Of a stretch of DNA of 64,000 nucleotides, positions 22,129 to 32,998 are shown piece after piece. Source of the stretch: Owenia fusiformis (Eukaryota > Annelida > Polychaeta > Sabellida > Oweniidae); NCBI GenBank assembly GCA_903813345.2, contig CAIIXF020000011.1:31920166-31984165 (forward strand), in the 5' to 3' direction. Every line of letters begins with the position of its first letter. Position 1 is the first letter of the stretch. The position numbers and the translations under genes were made by a program. A model generated the notes under the pieces. The model had not been told where the DNA came from and searched no databases. It saw only the letters and a list, made by a program, of their open reading frames with translations.

Positions 22129-24883
22129 GTAAGTAGGAATATTTTGTTGAGTAATTGACGAGGGATTTTCGATCAAATATCATCGCAGTTTGTCCATTTG
22201 TTTTAGCCTGGACATTTTGAGCATTGTTTAAGAGATTCAAATCGGATTGTATCTATTATTATATGTGTGTGTATTTTTATTCATAAATTTTACCAACATT
22301 GTTATTTGGGAGAGTTGCAATTAATTTTGCATACCCCACATCGGTGCAAGGAATATTTGCACCCATTACAACCACCTGAAGAAGGTGTGAAGGACATTTG
22401 GGAGAGTTGCAACCCATTTTGCAACCCCATATCGGTGCAAGGGATATTTGCACCCACAATAATCAATGGAAGGATACTTGGGAGAGTTGCAACCAACTTT
22501 GCAACCCCATATCGGTGCAAGGGATATTTGCACCCACAATAAACAACGGAAGGATCTTTTGGAGAGTTGCAACTAACTTTGCAACCCCATATCGGTGCAA
22601 GGGATATTTGCACCCAAAATAAACCACGGAAGGACACTTGGGAGAGTTGCAACCCATTTTGCAACCCCATATCGGTGCAAGGGATATTTGCACCCACGAT
22701 AAACAACGGAAGGATCTTTTGGAGAGTTGCAACTAACTTTGCAACCCCATATCGGTGCAAGGGATATTTGCACCCATTACAACCACCTGAAGAAGGTGTG
22801 AAGGACCTTTGGGAGAGTTGCAACTAACTTTGCAACCCCATATCGGTGCAAGGAATATTTGCACCCATTATAACCATTTGGAGAGTTGCAACTAATTTTG
22901 CAACCCCATATCGGTGCAAGGGATATTTGCACCCACAATAAACAACGGAAGGATCTTTTGGAGAGTTGCAACTAACTTTGCAACCCCATATCGGTGCAAG
23001 GGATATTTGCACCTTAAATAAACCACGGAAGGACATTTGGGAGAGTTGCAACTAACTTTGCAACCCCATATCGGTGCAAGGGATATTTGCACCCTCAATA
23101 ATCAACGGAAGGATATTTTGGAGAGTTGCAACCAATTTTGCAACCGCATATTGGTGCAAGGGATATTTGCACCCATTATAACCATTTGGGAGAGTTGCAA
23201 CCAATTTTGCAACCCCATATCGGTGCAAGGGATATTTGCACCCACAATAAACAACGGAAGGATCTTTTGGAGAGTTGCAACTAACTTTGCAACCCCATAT
23301 TGGTGCAAGGGATATTTGCACCCACAATAATCAACGGAAGGACATTTGGGAGAGTTGCAACCAACTTTGCAGCCCATATCGGTGCAAGGAATATTTGCAC
23401 CCATTATAACCATTTGGGAGAGTTGCAACTAACTTTGCAACCCCATATCGGTGTAAGGGATATTTGCACCCACAATAAACAACGGAAGGATCTTTTGGAG
23501 AGTTGCAACTAACTTTGCAACCCCATATCGGTGCAAGGAATATTTGCACCCATTATAACCATTTGGGAGAGTTGCAACTAACTTTGCAACCCCATATCGG
23601 TGCAAGGAATATTTGCACCCATTATAACCATTTGGGAGAGTTGCAACCAACTTTGCAACCCCATATCGGTGCAAGGGATATTTGCACCCACAATAATCAA
23701 CGGAAGGACATTTGGGAGAGTTGAAACCAATTTTGCAACCCCATATCGGTGCAAGGGATATTTGCACCCACAATAATCAACGGAAGGATACTTGGGAGAG
23801 TTGCAACCAACTTTGCAACCCCATATCGGTGCAAGGGATATTTGCACCCACAATAAACCACAGAAGGACACTTGGGAGAGTTGCAACCCATTTTGCAACC
23901 CCATATCGGTGCAAGGGATATTTGCACCCACAATAATCAACGGAAGGACATTTGGGAGAGTTGCAACCAACTTTGCAGCCCCATATCGGTGCAAGGAATA
24001 TTTGCACCCATTATAACCATTTGGGAGAGTTGCAACCAACTTTGCAACCCCATATCGGTGCAAGGGATATTTGCACCCTCAATAATCAACGGAAGGATAT
24101 TTTGGAGAGTTGCAACCAATTTTGCAACCCCATATTGGTGCAAGGGATATTTGCACCCATTATAACCATTTGGGAGAGTTGCAACCAACTTTGCAGCCCC
24201 ATATCGGTGCAAGGGATATTTGCACCCACAATAAACAACGGAAGGATCTTTTGGAGAGTTGCAACTAACTTTGCAACCCCATATCGGTGCAAGGAATATT
24301 TGCACCCATTATAACCATTTGGGAGAGTTGCAACCAATTTTGCAACCCCATCTCGGTGCAAGGGATATTTGCACCCACAATAAACAACGTTAGAATCTTT
24401 TGGAGAGTTGCAACTAACTTTGCAACCCCCTATCGGTGCAAGGGATATTTGCACCCAAAATAAACCACGGAAGGACACTTGGGAGAGTTGCAACCCATTT
24501 TGCAACCCCATATCGGTGCAAGGGATATTTGCACCCACAATAATCAACGGAAGGACATTTGGGAGAGTTGCAACCACTTTTGCAACCCATATAGGTGCAA
24601 GGAATATTTGCACCCATATCAACCCCCTTAAACAGGTGTGAAGGATACTTGGGAGAGTTGCAACCAATTTTGCAACCCCATATCGGTGCAAGGGATATTT
24701 GCACCCAAAATAAACCTTGGAAAGACACTTTGGAGAGTTGCAACCAACTCTGTAACCCCATATAGGTGCAAGGGACATTTGCACCCACAAAAGGATTTTA
24801 AGAATATTTGCATCAGGTTGCACATTTATAAATTTGATTAGTTGCAGTTGAGTCCCGTGGCCAGGAGCGCCCTTTTATTTCAG
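22129..24883 (+). other. Putative leader intron inside the LTR
   Basis: GTAAGT at 22129-22134 lies about 40 bases after the inferred start site. The sequence CCTTTTATTTCAG ends at 24883 and makes a good acceptor. Splicing between them would remove the entire hairpin array from the leader and bring the primer site to within a few hundred bases of the cap. This is inferred from splice consensus only; there is no transcript evidence. Confidence 0.4.
22306..24789 (+). repeat. 32-unit tandem array with two inverted repeats per unit (5' LTR)
   Basis: I counted 32 occurrences of the unit start GAGAGTTG(c/a)AA. The usual unit is about 80 bp, with shorter ones of about 69 bp and longer ones of about 90 bp. 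Each unit holds two short stem-loops: GTTGCAA with TTGCAAC, and GGTGCAA with TTGCACC. The first contains the palindrome GTTGCAAC. The stem-loop core is well conserved. The linker is of three kinds: a CACAATAA-CAACGGAAGGA type, a short CATTATAACCA type, and a CCACCTGAAGAAGGTGTGAAGGA type. Because the period is not a multiple of three, many meaningless open frames appear on both strands. Confidence 0.93.
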
Positions 24884-25426
24884 GACCAACAAGAGAATAC
24901 AAAGAGCAGCATCCCACAATTGCTGAAGAAGACTATAGAAGCATTCAAGTCATATCAACCTTTATCTTTTGTGGAACTGATTAAAGTGAAACACGATTTG
25001 ATCTTACTTTCTTATAGTAAATTTAGAGACCTTCAAGTAACATCACATGTATTTTCTGCCTTAAGGCATTAGTGTTTATATAGCTTAGTGTAGTTTGAGT
25101 TTAACTTTGTACATAATTGTCTATTGTTTCTAGAGCATTGTTTGTGATTGTTTGGCTCATAAAGAGCAAATATATAACTTTATTTTTATTCTGTACTTGA
25201 ATGTTCATTGTTGTATTGTATTGAGTTCTGGAGGGAACTTGTGTAGTGCAAACCCCAGATTGCGTAATACTTTCTTTTCCCTTACATTCCCTTGGAGTAA
25301 CATCTCAGGCGACTGTAGCGAGCGGAGTCAACGCCGCTCCGAAACATCCCGCAATTAAGTAACACGCGGGAGAGTCCACCTTCCCCGCATTTTCCCCGCA
25401 TTCCTGACCCGGGAAAAACGTTACAT

Positions 25427-25445
25427 TGGTGTCAGAAGTGGGATT
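25427..25445 (+). other. Primer-binding site, tRNA-Leu type
   Basis: TGGTGTCAGAAGTGGGATT begins one base after the 5' LTR end. It is complementary to the 3' end of animal tRNA-Leu (CAA type: CCCACTTCTGACA plus CCA). It fixes the plus orientation and the 3' boundary of the 5' LTR. Confidence 0.85.
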
Positions 25446-25543
25446 GCTTCAGTTGTTCTTGTGGAAGCAAGGATAAGGATTTATAATAGCGACGCACATC
25501 TCGGACTTTGCATGTGAATTTACAGGTTGAAATAATTGAGAGA

Positions 25544-26810
25544 ATGTCGGATATTGAGGGTATGGATCAAACAAAGGAACAAGAGAAAACCCAGGTTTTC
25601 TTTAAGAATGACAATGAGGATATAAAAAACCCTTTAGAAGGTGATACAACTTTGCCTGTGGAACAAAGAAGTTCCCCCGCACAAGTCGGGGAGAAGGATA
25701 CCTCAGATTATAGAAATCAAGGTATAAGCCAGGAACAAGTGGATATTAGGAAACAAGTAACATTGACCACTTGTTATAACCCCATGGATGCCTTTGGGAG
25801 TAATGGAATCCCAGTTAGACATACTGGTTCCCCAACACCTGTCTCAATAGGGGACAGAGGAGACCAAAGTAAAGTGCCCACTGCACAAGCCAGTGGATTT
25901 AGCACTGGATATTGGACAGGAGATAATTTGACCACTGGTGTAAAGCCATGGAAGGATCCTATAGAGGAAATAGGGACGCAGGATTTCCCTTTAGTGAACG
26001 AGAATTTGATCAATTGGCCAGAAAAGGGAAAATTAAAATCCAACCCATTCATCGAAAATGGGATGGAGAGGGCGTCTGACCCCTGGAATTCAACCACCCT
26101 ACAGTTGGGATCTAGGAAGAAGTTCCCCAAAACCTCCACAAGAATGACATTGGACAGGGATACCCCAAAGTGGAGACAGAGCTCTCCTACTTTGAGTGAA
26201 GAACTGGATAAACAGAAATTGCTTGTCACTGAGATTGGATGTAATCTCTCGAGACTGGATAACACAGTCATACATATGGAGGGGAAAATAGACAATCTTT
26301 GTCAGCAAAATCAAAGGAATAATTTTCAGATGAACAATCAAATGGAAAATGTTGCCAAAATGCTAAGCACTCGAGTAGAAGATGTGGCTAGCAGTGTGCA
26401 AACATTGGCTAACATCGTGAAAGAGGATCACGAGAACAAGTCTGCTTTAAATGATCAAACTAAAATGGACGTTGCCCCAACTACTAATAGGGAACTAATA
26501 TCTGAGGAAGTTTTTGCCCCACCCAGGACCACCTCTGGATTTATTGAAGTGAATCCACAACTCCAGGGCAATAGGCAACCATTGGAGAGTGCACCTCGGA
26601 AAGAGCTACCCCAATTACAGGAATGGGATGGCGATCATCTTGTAAAAAGGGTGGAAAACCCCTGGCCCTTAAGGAGACAGCCTAGATTTTACAAGGAGAC
26701 TCCAAAGGACTATAATCCGGAGATATATGGTGAGATACCAGGCACCCAAAGTTATATGGAAACCAGAGGAGACATACAGAAAAAAAAGATATTCCCTCGG
26801 AGGAGAATAG
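25544..26810 (+). pseudogene. gag: Outer element gag, 5' part, cut by the nested insertion
   Basis: It is open from the first ATG (25544, MSDIEGMDQ) to the insertion point at 26810. The product is hydrophilic, with a probable coiled stretch (KLLVTEIGCNLSRLDNTVI). I recognise no conserved domain; position and orientation mark it as Gag. Joining the two sides of the nested insertion, with one ATAG copy counted, does not keep frame. The frame that continues into the downstream half appears only after an eight-A run at 26780-26787. So a frame-changing lesion, or a sequencing error, lies in or near that run as well as the insertion. Confidence 0.75.
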
Positions 26811-27620
26811 TGTTACGTTCGAAACTAACAGAAAGTAAAAACAGCAATTAAAATATGATAACAATATATTTATATTTTGAAAACTAAATAATATAACAAT
26901 AATATAAAGGAGGTTTAATACTTAAGTGATGTCCAATCAATGATACGGCTTATTCTGGATGTCGATGAATATCCTTGATGTTCCTTGAGAATGTTCCAGA
27001 TCACGAAAGTTTCAATAATCGTTAATAGTTCTCCAATGTTTGTAATAATCCAATAATGTTTGTTGTAATCCTATAATGTTCGTATCCAATAATGTTTGAT
27101 GATAATCCACAAATGTTTAACGATAATCCACAAATGTTTATGATAATCCACGAATGTATATGATAATCCGTATACAGTGTGTGTTATAATATATGTCCAT
27201 ATAAAGTCCTCAGGTTGTATGCTTGCACTGTTATAAATGTTCCCAAAGTAGGTGTCTGTAATTTTCTGCTAAGAAGATGTCCTTTTGATAGACTTTGAAA
27301 TTCTGCTGACAGTCCAAATCAGCTCTCTCATTATATAGTGCAAAGGCATAGTCCAGATGTTTCAAGAAGTTACGATTTCTAGAAAATAACACTGATTGGA
27401 CATCTTAAGTCACATGATTCAATCTTGATTAAATGATTACAGTTCCAGTACTTTCTAGAAGGCCAAGAGTTAATGAGTCATTCAGTTCAGTTATGTTTAC
27501 AAGATATAATGTCATTGTGACCTTGACTTGACCTAAGATCTCTAATGAAGATCAGTTACAGTATATGCATATTGATAAACTAAACTTAATGTGAATATAA
27601 TAGAATATAATACTGTAACA
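26811..27620 (-). repeat. 3' LTR of the nested element (810 bp)
   Basis: By eye it is identical to 32999-33808. In plus-strand reading it begins TGTTACGTTCG and ends ATACTGTAACA. It contains about four degenerate copies of a 20-21 bp unit, GATAATCCACAAATGTTTA, at 27100-27170. Confidence 0.93.
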
Positions 27621-27631
27621 CCTCCCTCCTT
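27621..27631 (-). other. Polypurine tract of the nested element
   Basis: On the minus strand AAGGAGGGAGG directly precedes the 3' LTR. This is where plus-strand DNA synthesis is primed. Confidence 0.75.
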
Positions 27632-27904
27632 AAAAGAAAAGTTTTGAATACAATGAAAAACTTTTACAATAATATCTGGTGTAGCGAGGGTTACAATTTT
27701 TAATGAGGAGGTTGAGACTTACATAACATTTGTTTACAATAGTCAAATACAATAATATTTATATTGTTACAGATTGAGTAAACTCAAAAACATATTACAA
27801 TAATATTATCAAATCACATTCGAAGTACAATCTTTTTTATTATATCAACATAAAGCCTCAAGTATATACAGTATAAGCCAAATAGCCTCTTAAAAATAGA
27901 GGTA

Positions 27905-30900
27905 TTACACTCTTGAAAGAGTGTCAGCAATTAAATTATCCTTGCCTTTGATGTGTCTTATGTCAAGATTGTACTCTGACAATAAAAGACTCCACCTCAA
28001 CAATCTACGATTCTTGTTCTTCATTCTATGAAGGAATGTCAGTGGATTGTGATCAGTAAATACAGTAACTGCATGGACTGGTGCACTTACATATACTTCA
28101 AAATGTTGTAATGACAGAAGTAATGCTAGACATTCCTTTTCTATGGTGGAGTAGTTTTTCTGATGCTTATCAAATTTCTTCGAATAATAACACACTGGAT
28201 GATCAATACCATCCCTTTCTTGTAATAGGACAGCCCCCATTCCTACATCAGAAGCATCTACTTGAATTTTGAATGGCTTGCTAAAATCAGGTGCAACAAG
28301 CACTGGTTCTTCACTTAGTATGGCCTTGATTTTATCAAAGGCTGTATGACATTGCTCAGACCACACATATTTGATGTTTTTCCCAAGTAAATTGGTCAAT
28401 GGAAGAGCAATTGAAGAGAAATTTGGACAAAACTTCCTATAAAAGCCAGCCATTCCAAGACTTCTCATTAATTCTTTCTTGTTAGTAGGAGCTGGGAGTT
28501 GTGTAATTGATTCCACTTTGGCACTCACTGGTTTGACCTGCCCCTGACCTACCACATGGCCCAGATATTCAACTGTGGCTTTACAAAATTCACTTTTAGC
28601 CAAATTGATTGTTAAATTGGCCAGAGAAATTCTTTCAAACAACTTACGCAGCAAACACATGTGTTCATCAAAAGTGTCAGAATAGACAATTACATCATCG
28701 ATGTATACACCAGTGTTTTTGAGATCTGCTAATAAGCTGTTCATCATTCTTTGAAATGTGGCAGGTGCATTTTTCATACCAAATGGCATAACCTTAAATT
28801 GGTACAAACCATCAGGAGTAACAAAGGCAGATACCTGTTTTGCTCTTTCAGTTAATGGAACCCCTAGGAATCCTTTGAGGAGATCAAATTTACTGACATA
28901 TTTAGCAGTTCCAATTTTGTCAATACAGTCGTCAATTCGTGGTATGGGATAAGAATCAGTCTTTGTTACTCGATTCACCTTGATATAATTAACTACTAGC
29001 CTACGTCCACCATTTGACTTTGGTACAATGAAAGCAGGTGAACTCCATGGGCTATTGCTCTTTTCAATTATGTCATTTTCTAACATATAATTGACCTCAG
29101 CTCTCAAATCCTCAGATTTTGATGGATTTACTCTATAAGCATGTTGCTTAATAGGGGTTACATCTTGGACTTCAACATCATGATAAGCTATAGATGTCTT
29201 AGTCGGTACATCAGAGAAGATATCAGTGAACTCATGAATTAATTCTGTGACTTGTTGTTTTTGATCATTTGTCACATGGTGCAATTTATGTTCTAGATTT
29301 GATAATACTTCAGAGTTCTTTAACCTAGACAAACCTTTGATATCTTCATAGTCTAAATCAGTATAAGTGATATCATCTGAATCTTGTAGATCAGTTTCTT
29401 TTACAAGGGCAGGTGCCAAAGTGACTACAGGTTTAACTGAGCCAGGCTCTTTGTCTGGCTCAAAGTACATTTTCATCATATTGATGTGACACAGTTGTGT
29501 TTCTTTGCGCCTATCTGGAGTTTTGACAATATAATTGAGGTCATTGACCTTGGAATCCACTACATAAGGACCATAGAATTTTGCCTGTAATGGATTTGTC
29601 TGAAGTGGCAGCAATATAAGAACTTTGTCACCTGGCTGGAAAGATCTTTCTTTGACTTTTCTGTCATACCAAGTTTTCATTTTATCTTGGCTATTTAGCA
29701 AATTTTCTTTGGCTATTTCACAAGCCTTTGATAGGCGCTCTTTAAACCCAGTGACATAGTTCAATAAATTAAACTTTTCAGTTTCTGAAAGCCACTTTTC
29801 TTTGAGCAATTTAAGTGGACCACGCACAGAATGACCAAATACAAGCTCAAATGGACTGAACCCTAATGATTCTTGTTTAGCCTCTCTGGTAGCAAACAGA
29901 AGCAAAGGTATACCCTCATCCCAGTCTTTCTCATATTCAAAACAGAAAGCTCTAATCATGGTCTTAAGTGTCTGATGGTAACGCTCAAGAGCTCCTTGAG
30001 ACTCTGGGTGATAGGCACTAGACTTACACTGTTTGATACCCAAGGTGTCCATGACTTGTTGGAATAAGCCTGACATGAAATTTGAGCCCTGATCAGACTG
30101 GAGATCCTTTGGCAGTCCAACTAAGGTGAAAAATTTGATGAGTGATTTCACTATGTTTTTGGCCTTGATATTTCTAAGTGGAATCGCTTCTGGAAACCGT
30201 GTGGCCATACAAAGAATAGTGAGTAGATATTGATTACCAGATTTTGTTTTTGGTAATGGACCAACACAGTCAATAAGAACCTTACTGAATGGTTCATCAA
30301 ATGCAGGTATAGGGTGTAAAGGAGCAATTGGAATTTTCTGGTTAGGTTTCCCTACCATTTGACATGTGTGGCAAGACCTACAATACTCTTGGACATCTTG
30401 TTTTAATTTGGGCCAAAAGAAATGATTGAGTATTTTATGGTATGTTTTAGTTACTCCTAAATGACCTGCCATGGGAGAATCATGAGCTAGACTCAAGATT
30501 TCCTTATGATATGATTTTGGGACAACAATTTGATGTACAATTGCCCAATCATCTTCAGGGGAAGCTTCAGGGGGTCTCCACTTTCGCATTAATATGCCAT
30601 CCTTTTTGTAGAAACAAACAGGGACCTTGACAGCTTCATCAATAGTAAGACATCTTTTATGAAGATCAATGAGTGATGGATCATGCTCTTGTTCATAAAT
30701 TAACATGTGTTTTGAATGAGGATCATTTTTCAAAGAATCACTATCAGAAATAGAGGATGAAACCTCAGAACTAGAAGAGGATGAAACCTCAGAACAAGGA
30801 GGGGATGAAACCTCATGAACACTAGCAGAAGAAGATGAAACTTCATCAGAACTAGCAAGAGCGGGCGAAACCGCATTAAAATAGTGATCCTGCTCAGAAG

Positions 30901-32890
30901 GTGAATCACCCCTGGCAATAGGCTTTTTCAATGAAGAATATGCCTCATTAGATCGCTGCTTGGCTTGAACAATAGGCTGTTTCAATGAAGAATTTGCCTT
31001 TAGAATAGGATAAGGACCATCTTTAACAAGTGGTGAGTGACATTCATCATCAAACAAGGAGCTTAAAAACCCACTATCAAAGTCATCTCCCACAGACGAA
31101 TCCCTGCTATTAGCTAACTTTTTAGCCATAGCCCTAGTAACAGCACAAGCAGGATATATATCAGAGTCCTCTTGGACAGAATCCTCAATAGAACAAGGCT
31201 GATCAGAAACAATGGGGTCTAATGATACCTTACCCCCAGCTAAATCATTGCCTAAAAGCAATGCGACTCCTTCAACAGGAAGTTGTGGCCTAACACCAAC
31301 AATAACTGGCCCTTTGACTAACTCTGATGTGATATGAATACGATGGAGGGGAACTTTAGTAAATCCTAATTCAATGCCTTGCATCAAAATATGGGTACCT
31401 GTGAATGACTCCTCAGATAAATGAAGAACACCTTCTAACAACAAGGTCTGAGATGCACCCGTGTCTCTAAGAATCTTAACTGGCTTTGAATTGGTATCAT
31501 CACTTGACAGTGACACAGATCCTTCCGACATGAAAGGCTTATAATCCTCCATAATATCACTATGAGTAGATTTCTCAGTATGAGTATATGAATCCCAAAC
31601 AATGGGCTTTCTTGAAATGGGAACTGTAGCACAACCATTTGAATGAGCAGAACCAGACATCTCTCTTCTATTCTTAATCCTATAGCATTCAGAAATAAGA
31701 TGACCAGGCTTTTTACAATAATTACAGGTGACATTTGATTTTGGACCTGAAAAATTTGATTGATCTGATTTTGAGCTAGAACTCTGTGATGAAAAAGACT
31801 GGTCTTTTGCTTTGTTTGATGTATTTGATGATGCGGACTGATTTGATTTTGAATCATATGAAGGTTTGTTACCCTGATAACCTCTATAGTTAGGATTGCC
31901 CTTGATAAAACTACCCTTATGAGTAAGAGCATAATCATCAGACAGGGTGGCAGCTTGACTTAAAGTTTCTACCCTGTGTTCATCTAAGTAAGTTCTAATG
32001 TGATACTGAACACAGTTTTTAAATTGTTCTATAAGCATTAGCTCTCTGAGCTTCTTAAACTCTTCAGATACATCTTTAGAGACAAGCCACCTGTCAAAAA
32101 GCTGCTCTTGCTCTCGAGCAAACTCAACATGGGTTTGGTCACTCTGTTTGTGGGCATTTCTAAATTTTTGTCTGTAAGCTTCTGGTACTAGTTCATAAGC
32201 TTTAAGAATTGCATTTTTAACTAGGTCATAATCAGAGCATACTTCTCCTGAGAGAGAGGCAAATATTTCACTTGCTTTACCAATGAATACACTCTGGAGC
32301 ATAACTGGCCATGCAGATTTAGGCCAGTCTAGGCTCTGAGCAACCTTTTCAAAATGTGTAAAGTATTTATCAACATTTTTCTCTTGAAATTTAGGAACAA
32401 ATTTGAGAAATTTTGAAGCGTCAAACCTATTTTCAAAATGTTGATGCATAGTAGCATGTTCCTCAGTTTTGGATTGAGCTTCTATCTCAAGACGTTTTAA
32501 TTCAACTTCTTTTTCTTTTTGAATTTCTTGTTCTCTTAATCTTGTTTCTTGTTCTCTTAATCTTATTTCCTTTTCATTTTGCAATTCTAATTCTTTTTCT
32601 CTCATTTCATTTTGTAATTTGAGTTCAAGCTCTCTCATTTGTAATTGCTGTTGAAATTCAGTAGGATCGACATGCTGGGTTGGCTCTACAGTAAGCTTTA
32701 AAGCTTCTTCTGGTAATATTTCTTCCGCTACCAAATATGGCACCAGAATATTTTTTATTGCACCTTTTCGGTATGAAGTTTTTACTGCCAAACCAACATG
32801 TTTTGCTAGTGCCAGAAGTTCAGTTTTCTTTAAACTGTCAAATTCCTCCAAAGAGGGCGATTCTAAAAATGTCTCAACCTCAAAACTCAT
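27905..32890 (-). CDS. Gag-Pol polyprotein of the nested Gmr1-like element
   Basis: A single ORF of 1661 residues from the ATG at 32890 (MSFEVETFLES). The N-terminus is a charged coiled-coil stretch rich in LRE/QNE. A capsid-like region follows (about 155-330, with FVPKFQEKNVDKYF). A zinc knuckle (C389, C392, H397, C402) follows the capsid region. The aspartic protease motif DTG is at 476-478. Integrase has an HHCC region (HDSPMAGHLG, then CRSCHTC) and catalytic D874, D933 and E969, with 35 residues between the last two, then a GPY-type module (FYGPYVV). Reverse transcriptase has YIDD at 1396-1399. RNase H starts with D1545 and ends in IADTLSRV. No stop or frameshift is present. Two usually conserved reverse-transcriptase stretches are unusual: RLVVNYIKVN, and GFLGVPL where most relatives have an aromatic-Gln pair. 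This copy may therefore be impaired although open. Confidence 0.92.
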   Translation of the reverse strand: MSFEVETFLESPSLEEFDSLKKTELLALAKHVGLAVKTSYRKGAIKNILVPYLVAEEILPEEALKLTVEPTQHVDPTEFQQQLQMRELELKLQNEMREKELELQNEKEIRLREQETRLREQEIQKEKEVELKRLEIEAQSKTEEHATMHQHFENRFDASKFLKFVPKFQEKNVDKYFTHFEKVAQSLDWPKSAWPVMLQSVFIGKASEIFASLSGEVCSDYDLVKNAILKAYELVPEAYRQKFRNAHKQSDQTHVEFAREQEQLFDRWLVSKDVSEEFKKLRELMLIEQFKNCVQYHIRTYLDEHRVETLSQAATLSDDYALTHKGSFIKGNPNYRGYQGNKPSYDSKSNQSASSNTSNKAKDQSFSSQSSSSKSDQSNFSGPKSNVTCNYCKKPGHLISECYRIKNRREMSGSAHSNGCATVPISRKPIVWDSYTHTEKSTHSDIMEDYKPFMSEGSVSLSSDDTNSKPVKILRDTGASQTLLLEGVLHLSEESFTGTHILMQGIELGFTKVPLHRIHITSELVKGPVIVGVRPQLPVEGVALLLGNDLAGGKVSLDPIVSDQPCSIEDSVQEDSDIYPACAVTRAMAKKLANSRDSSVGDDFDSGFLSSLFDDECHSPLVKDGPYPILKANSSLKQPIVQAKQRSNEAYSSLKKPIARGDSPSEQDHYFNAVSPALASSDEVSSSSASVHEVSSPPCSEVSSSSSSEVSSSISDSDSLKNDPHSKHMLIYEQEHDPSLIDLHKRCLTIDEAVKVPVCFYKKDGILMRKWRPPEASPEDDWAIVHQIVVPKSYHKEILSLAHDSPMAGHLGVTKTYHKILNHFFWPKLKQDVQEYCRSCHTCQMVGKPNQKIPIAPLHPIPAFDEPFSKVLIDCVGPLPKTKSGNQYLLTILCMATRFPEAIPLRNIKAKNIVKSLIKFFTLVGLPKDLQSDQGSNFMSGLFQQVMDTLGIKQCKSSAYHPESQGALERYHQTLKTMIRAFCFEYEKDWDEGIPLLLFATREAKQESLGFSPFELVFGHSVRGPLKLLKEKWLSETEKFNLLNYVTGFKERLSKACEIAKENLLNSQDKMKTWYDRKVKERSFQPGDKVLILLPLQTNPLQAKFYGPYVVDSKVNDLNYIVKTPDRRKETQLCHINMMKMYFEPDKEPGSVKPVVTLAPALVKETDLQDSDDITYTDLDYEDIKGLSRLKNSEVLSNLEHKLHHVTNDQKQQVTELIHEFTDIFSDVPTKTSIAYHDVEVQDVTPIKQHAYRVNPSKSEDLRAEVNYMLENDIIEKSNSPWSSPAFIVPKSNGGRRLVVNYIKVNRVTKTDSYPIPRIDDCIDKIGTAKYVSKFDLLKGFLGVPLTERAKQVSAFVTPDGLYQFKVMPFGMKNAPATFQRMMNSLLADLKNTGVYIDDVIVYSDTFDEHMCLLRKLFERISLANLTINLAKSEFCKATVEYLGHVVGQGQVKPVSAKVESITQLPAPTNKKELMRSLGMAGFYRKFCPNFSSIALPLTNLLGKNIKYVWSEQCHTAFDKIKAILSEEPVLVAPDFSKPFKIQVDASDVGMGAVLLQERDGIDHPVCYYSKKFDKHQKNYSTIEKECLALLLSLQHFEVYVSAPVHAVTVFTDHNPLTFLHRMKNKNRRLLRWSLLLSEYNLDIRHIKGKDNLIADTLSRV

Positions 32891-32975
32891 TTTCAATTAA
32901 TTGCTGTCTTCACACAATTTAAAATGTGAATTTCGAATTTTTTGAAATATTTGTATTTTAGCTTGTTGTAGTTGT

Positions 32976-32993
32976 ATCCCGGACGAGCCCCCA
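32976..32993 (-). other. Primer-binding site, tRNA-Pro type
   Basis: On the minus strand TGGGGGCTCGTCCGGGAT lies five bases inside the 5' LTR boundary. This 18-base sequence matches the classical tRNA-Pro primer site known from murine leukaemia viruses. Confidence 0.85.
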
Positions 32994-32998
32994 ATTTC

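Larger units (their letters stand above)
21682..25425 (+). repeat. 5' LTR of the outer element (3744 bp)
   Basis: It starts TGTGATGAAAATTG and ends AACGTTACA, and pairs with 39161-42904 at a constant offset of 17479. Its parts in order are a 5' region ending in a TATA box (22058), a likely start site near 22090, a splice-donor consensus at 22129, the 32-unit hairpin array (22306-24789), a candidate acceptor ending at 24883, and a unique 3' part with CCCCGCA-rich ends. Most Ty3/gypsy LTRs are a few hundred bases, so this one is exceptionally long. Confidence 0.93.

Noticed and set aside
22306-24789. Regularly spaced palindromic repeats resembling a CRISPR array
   Set aside because: The genome is eukaryotic, the linkers are a few recurring types and not unique spacers, and the array is part of an LTR duplicated at the other end of the element.
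22267-24823. Dozens of overlapping open frames on both strands with repeated CKYPLHRYGVAKLVATL-like peptides
   Set aside because: They arise from the roughly 80 bp tandem array, whose period shifts frame. No start context, splice logic or domain supports translation.
25508-25543. Upstream in-frame extension of the outer gag beginning at a TTG codon
   Set aside because: No ATG lies before 25544 in this frame, so 25544 is the better start.
26811-26851. Continuation of the outer gag frame to 26851
   Set aside because: These 41 bases belong to the nested element's LTR, not to gag.
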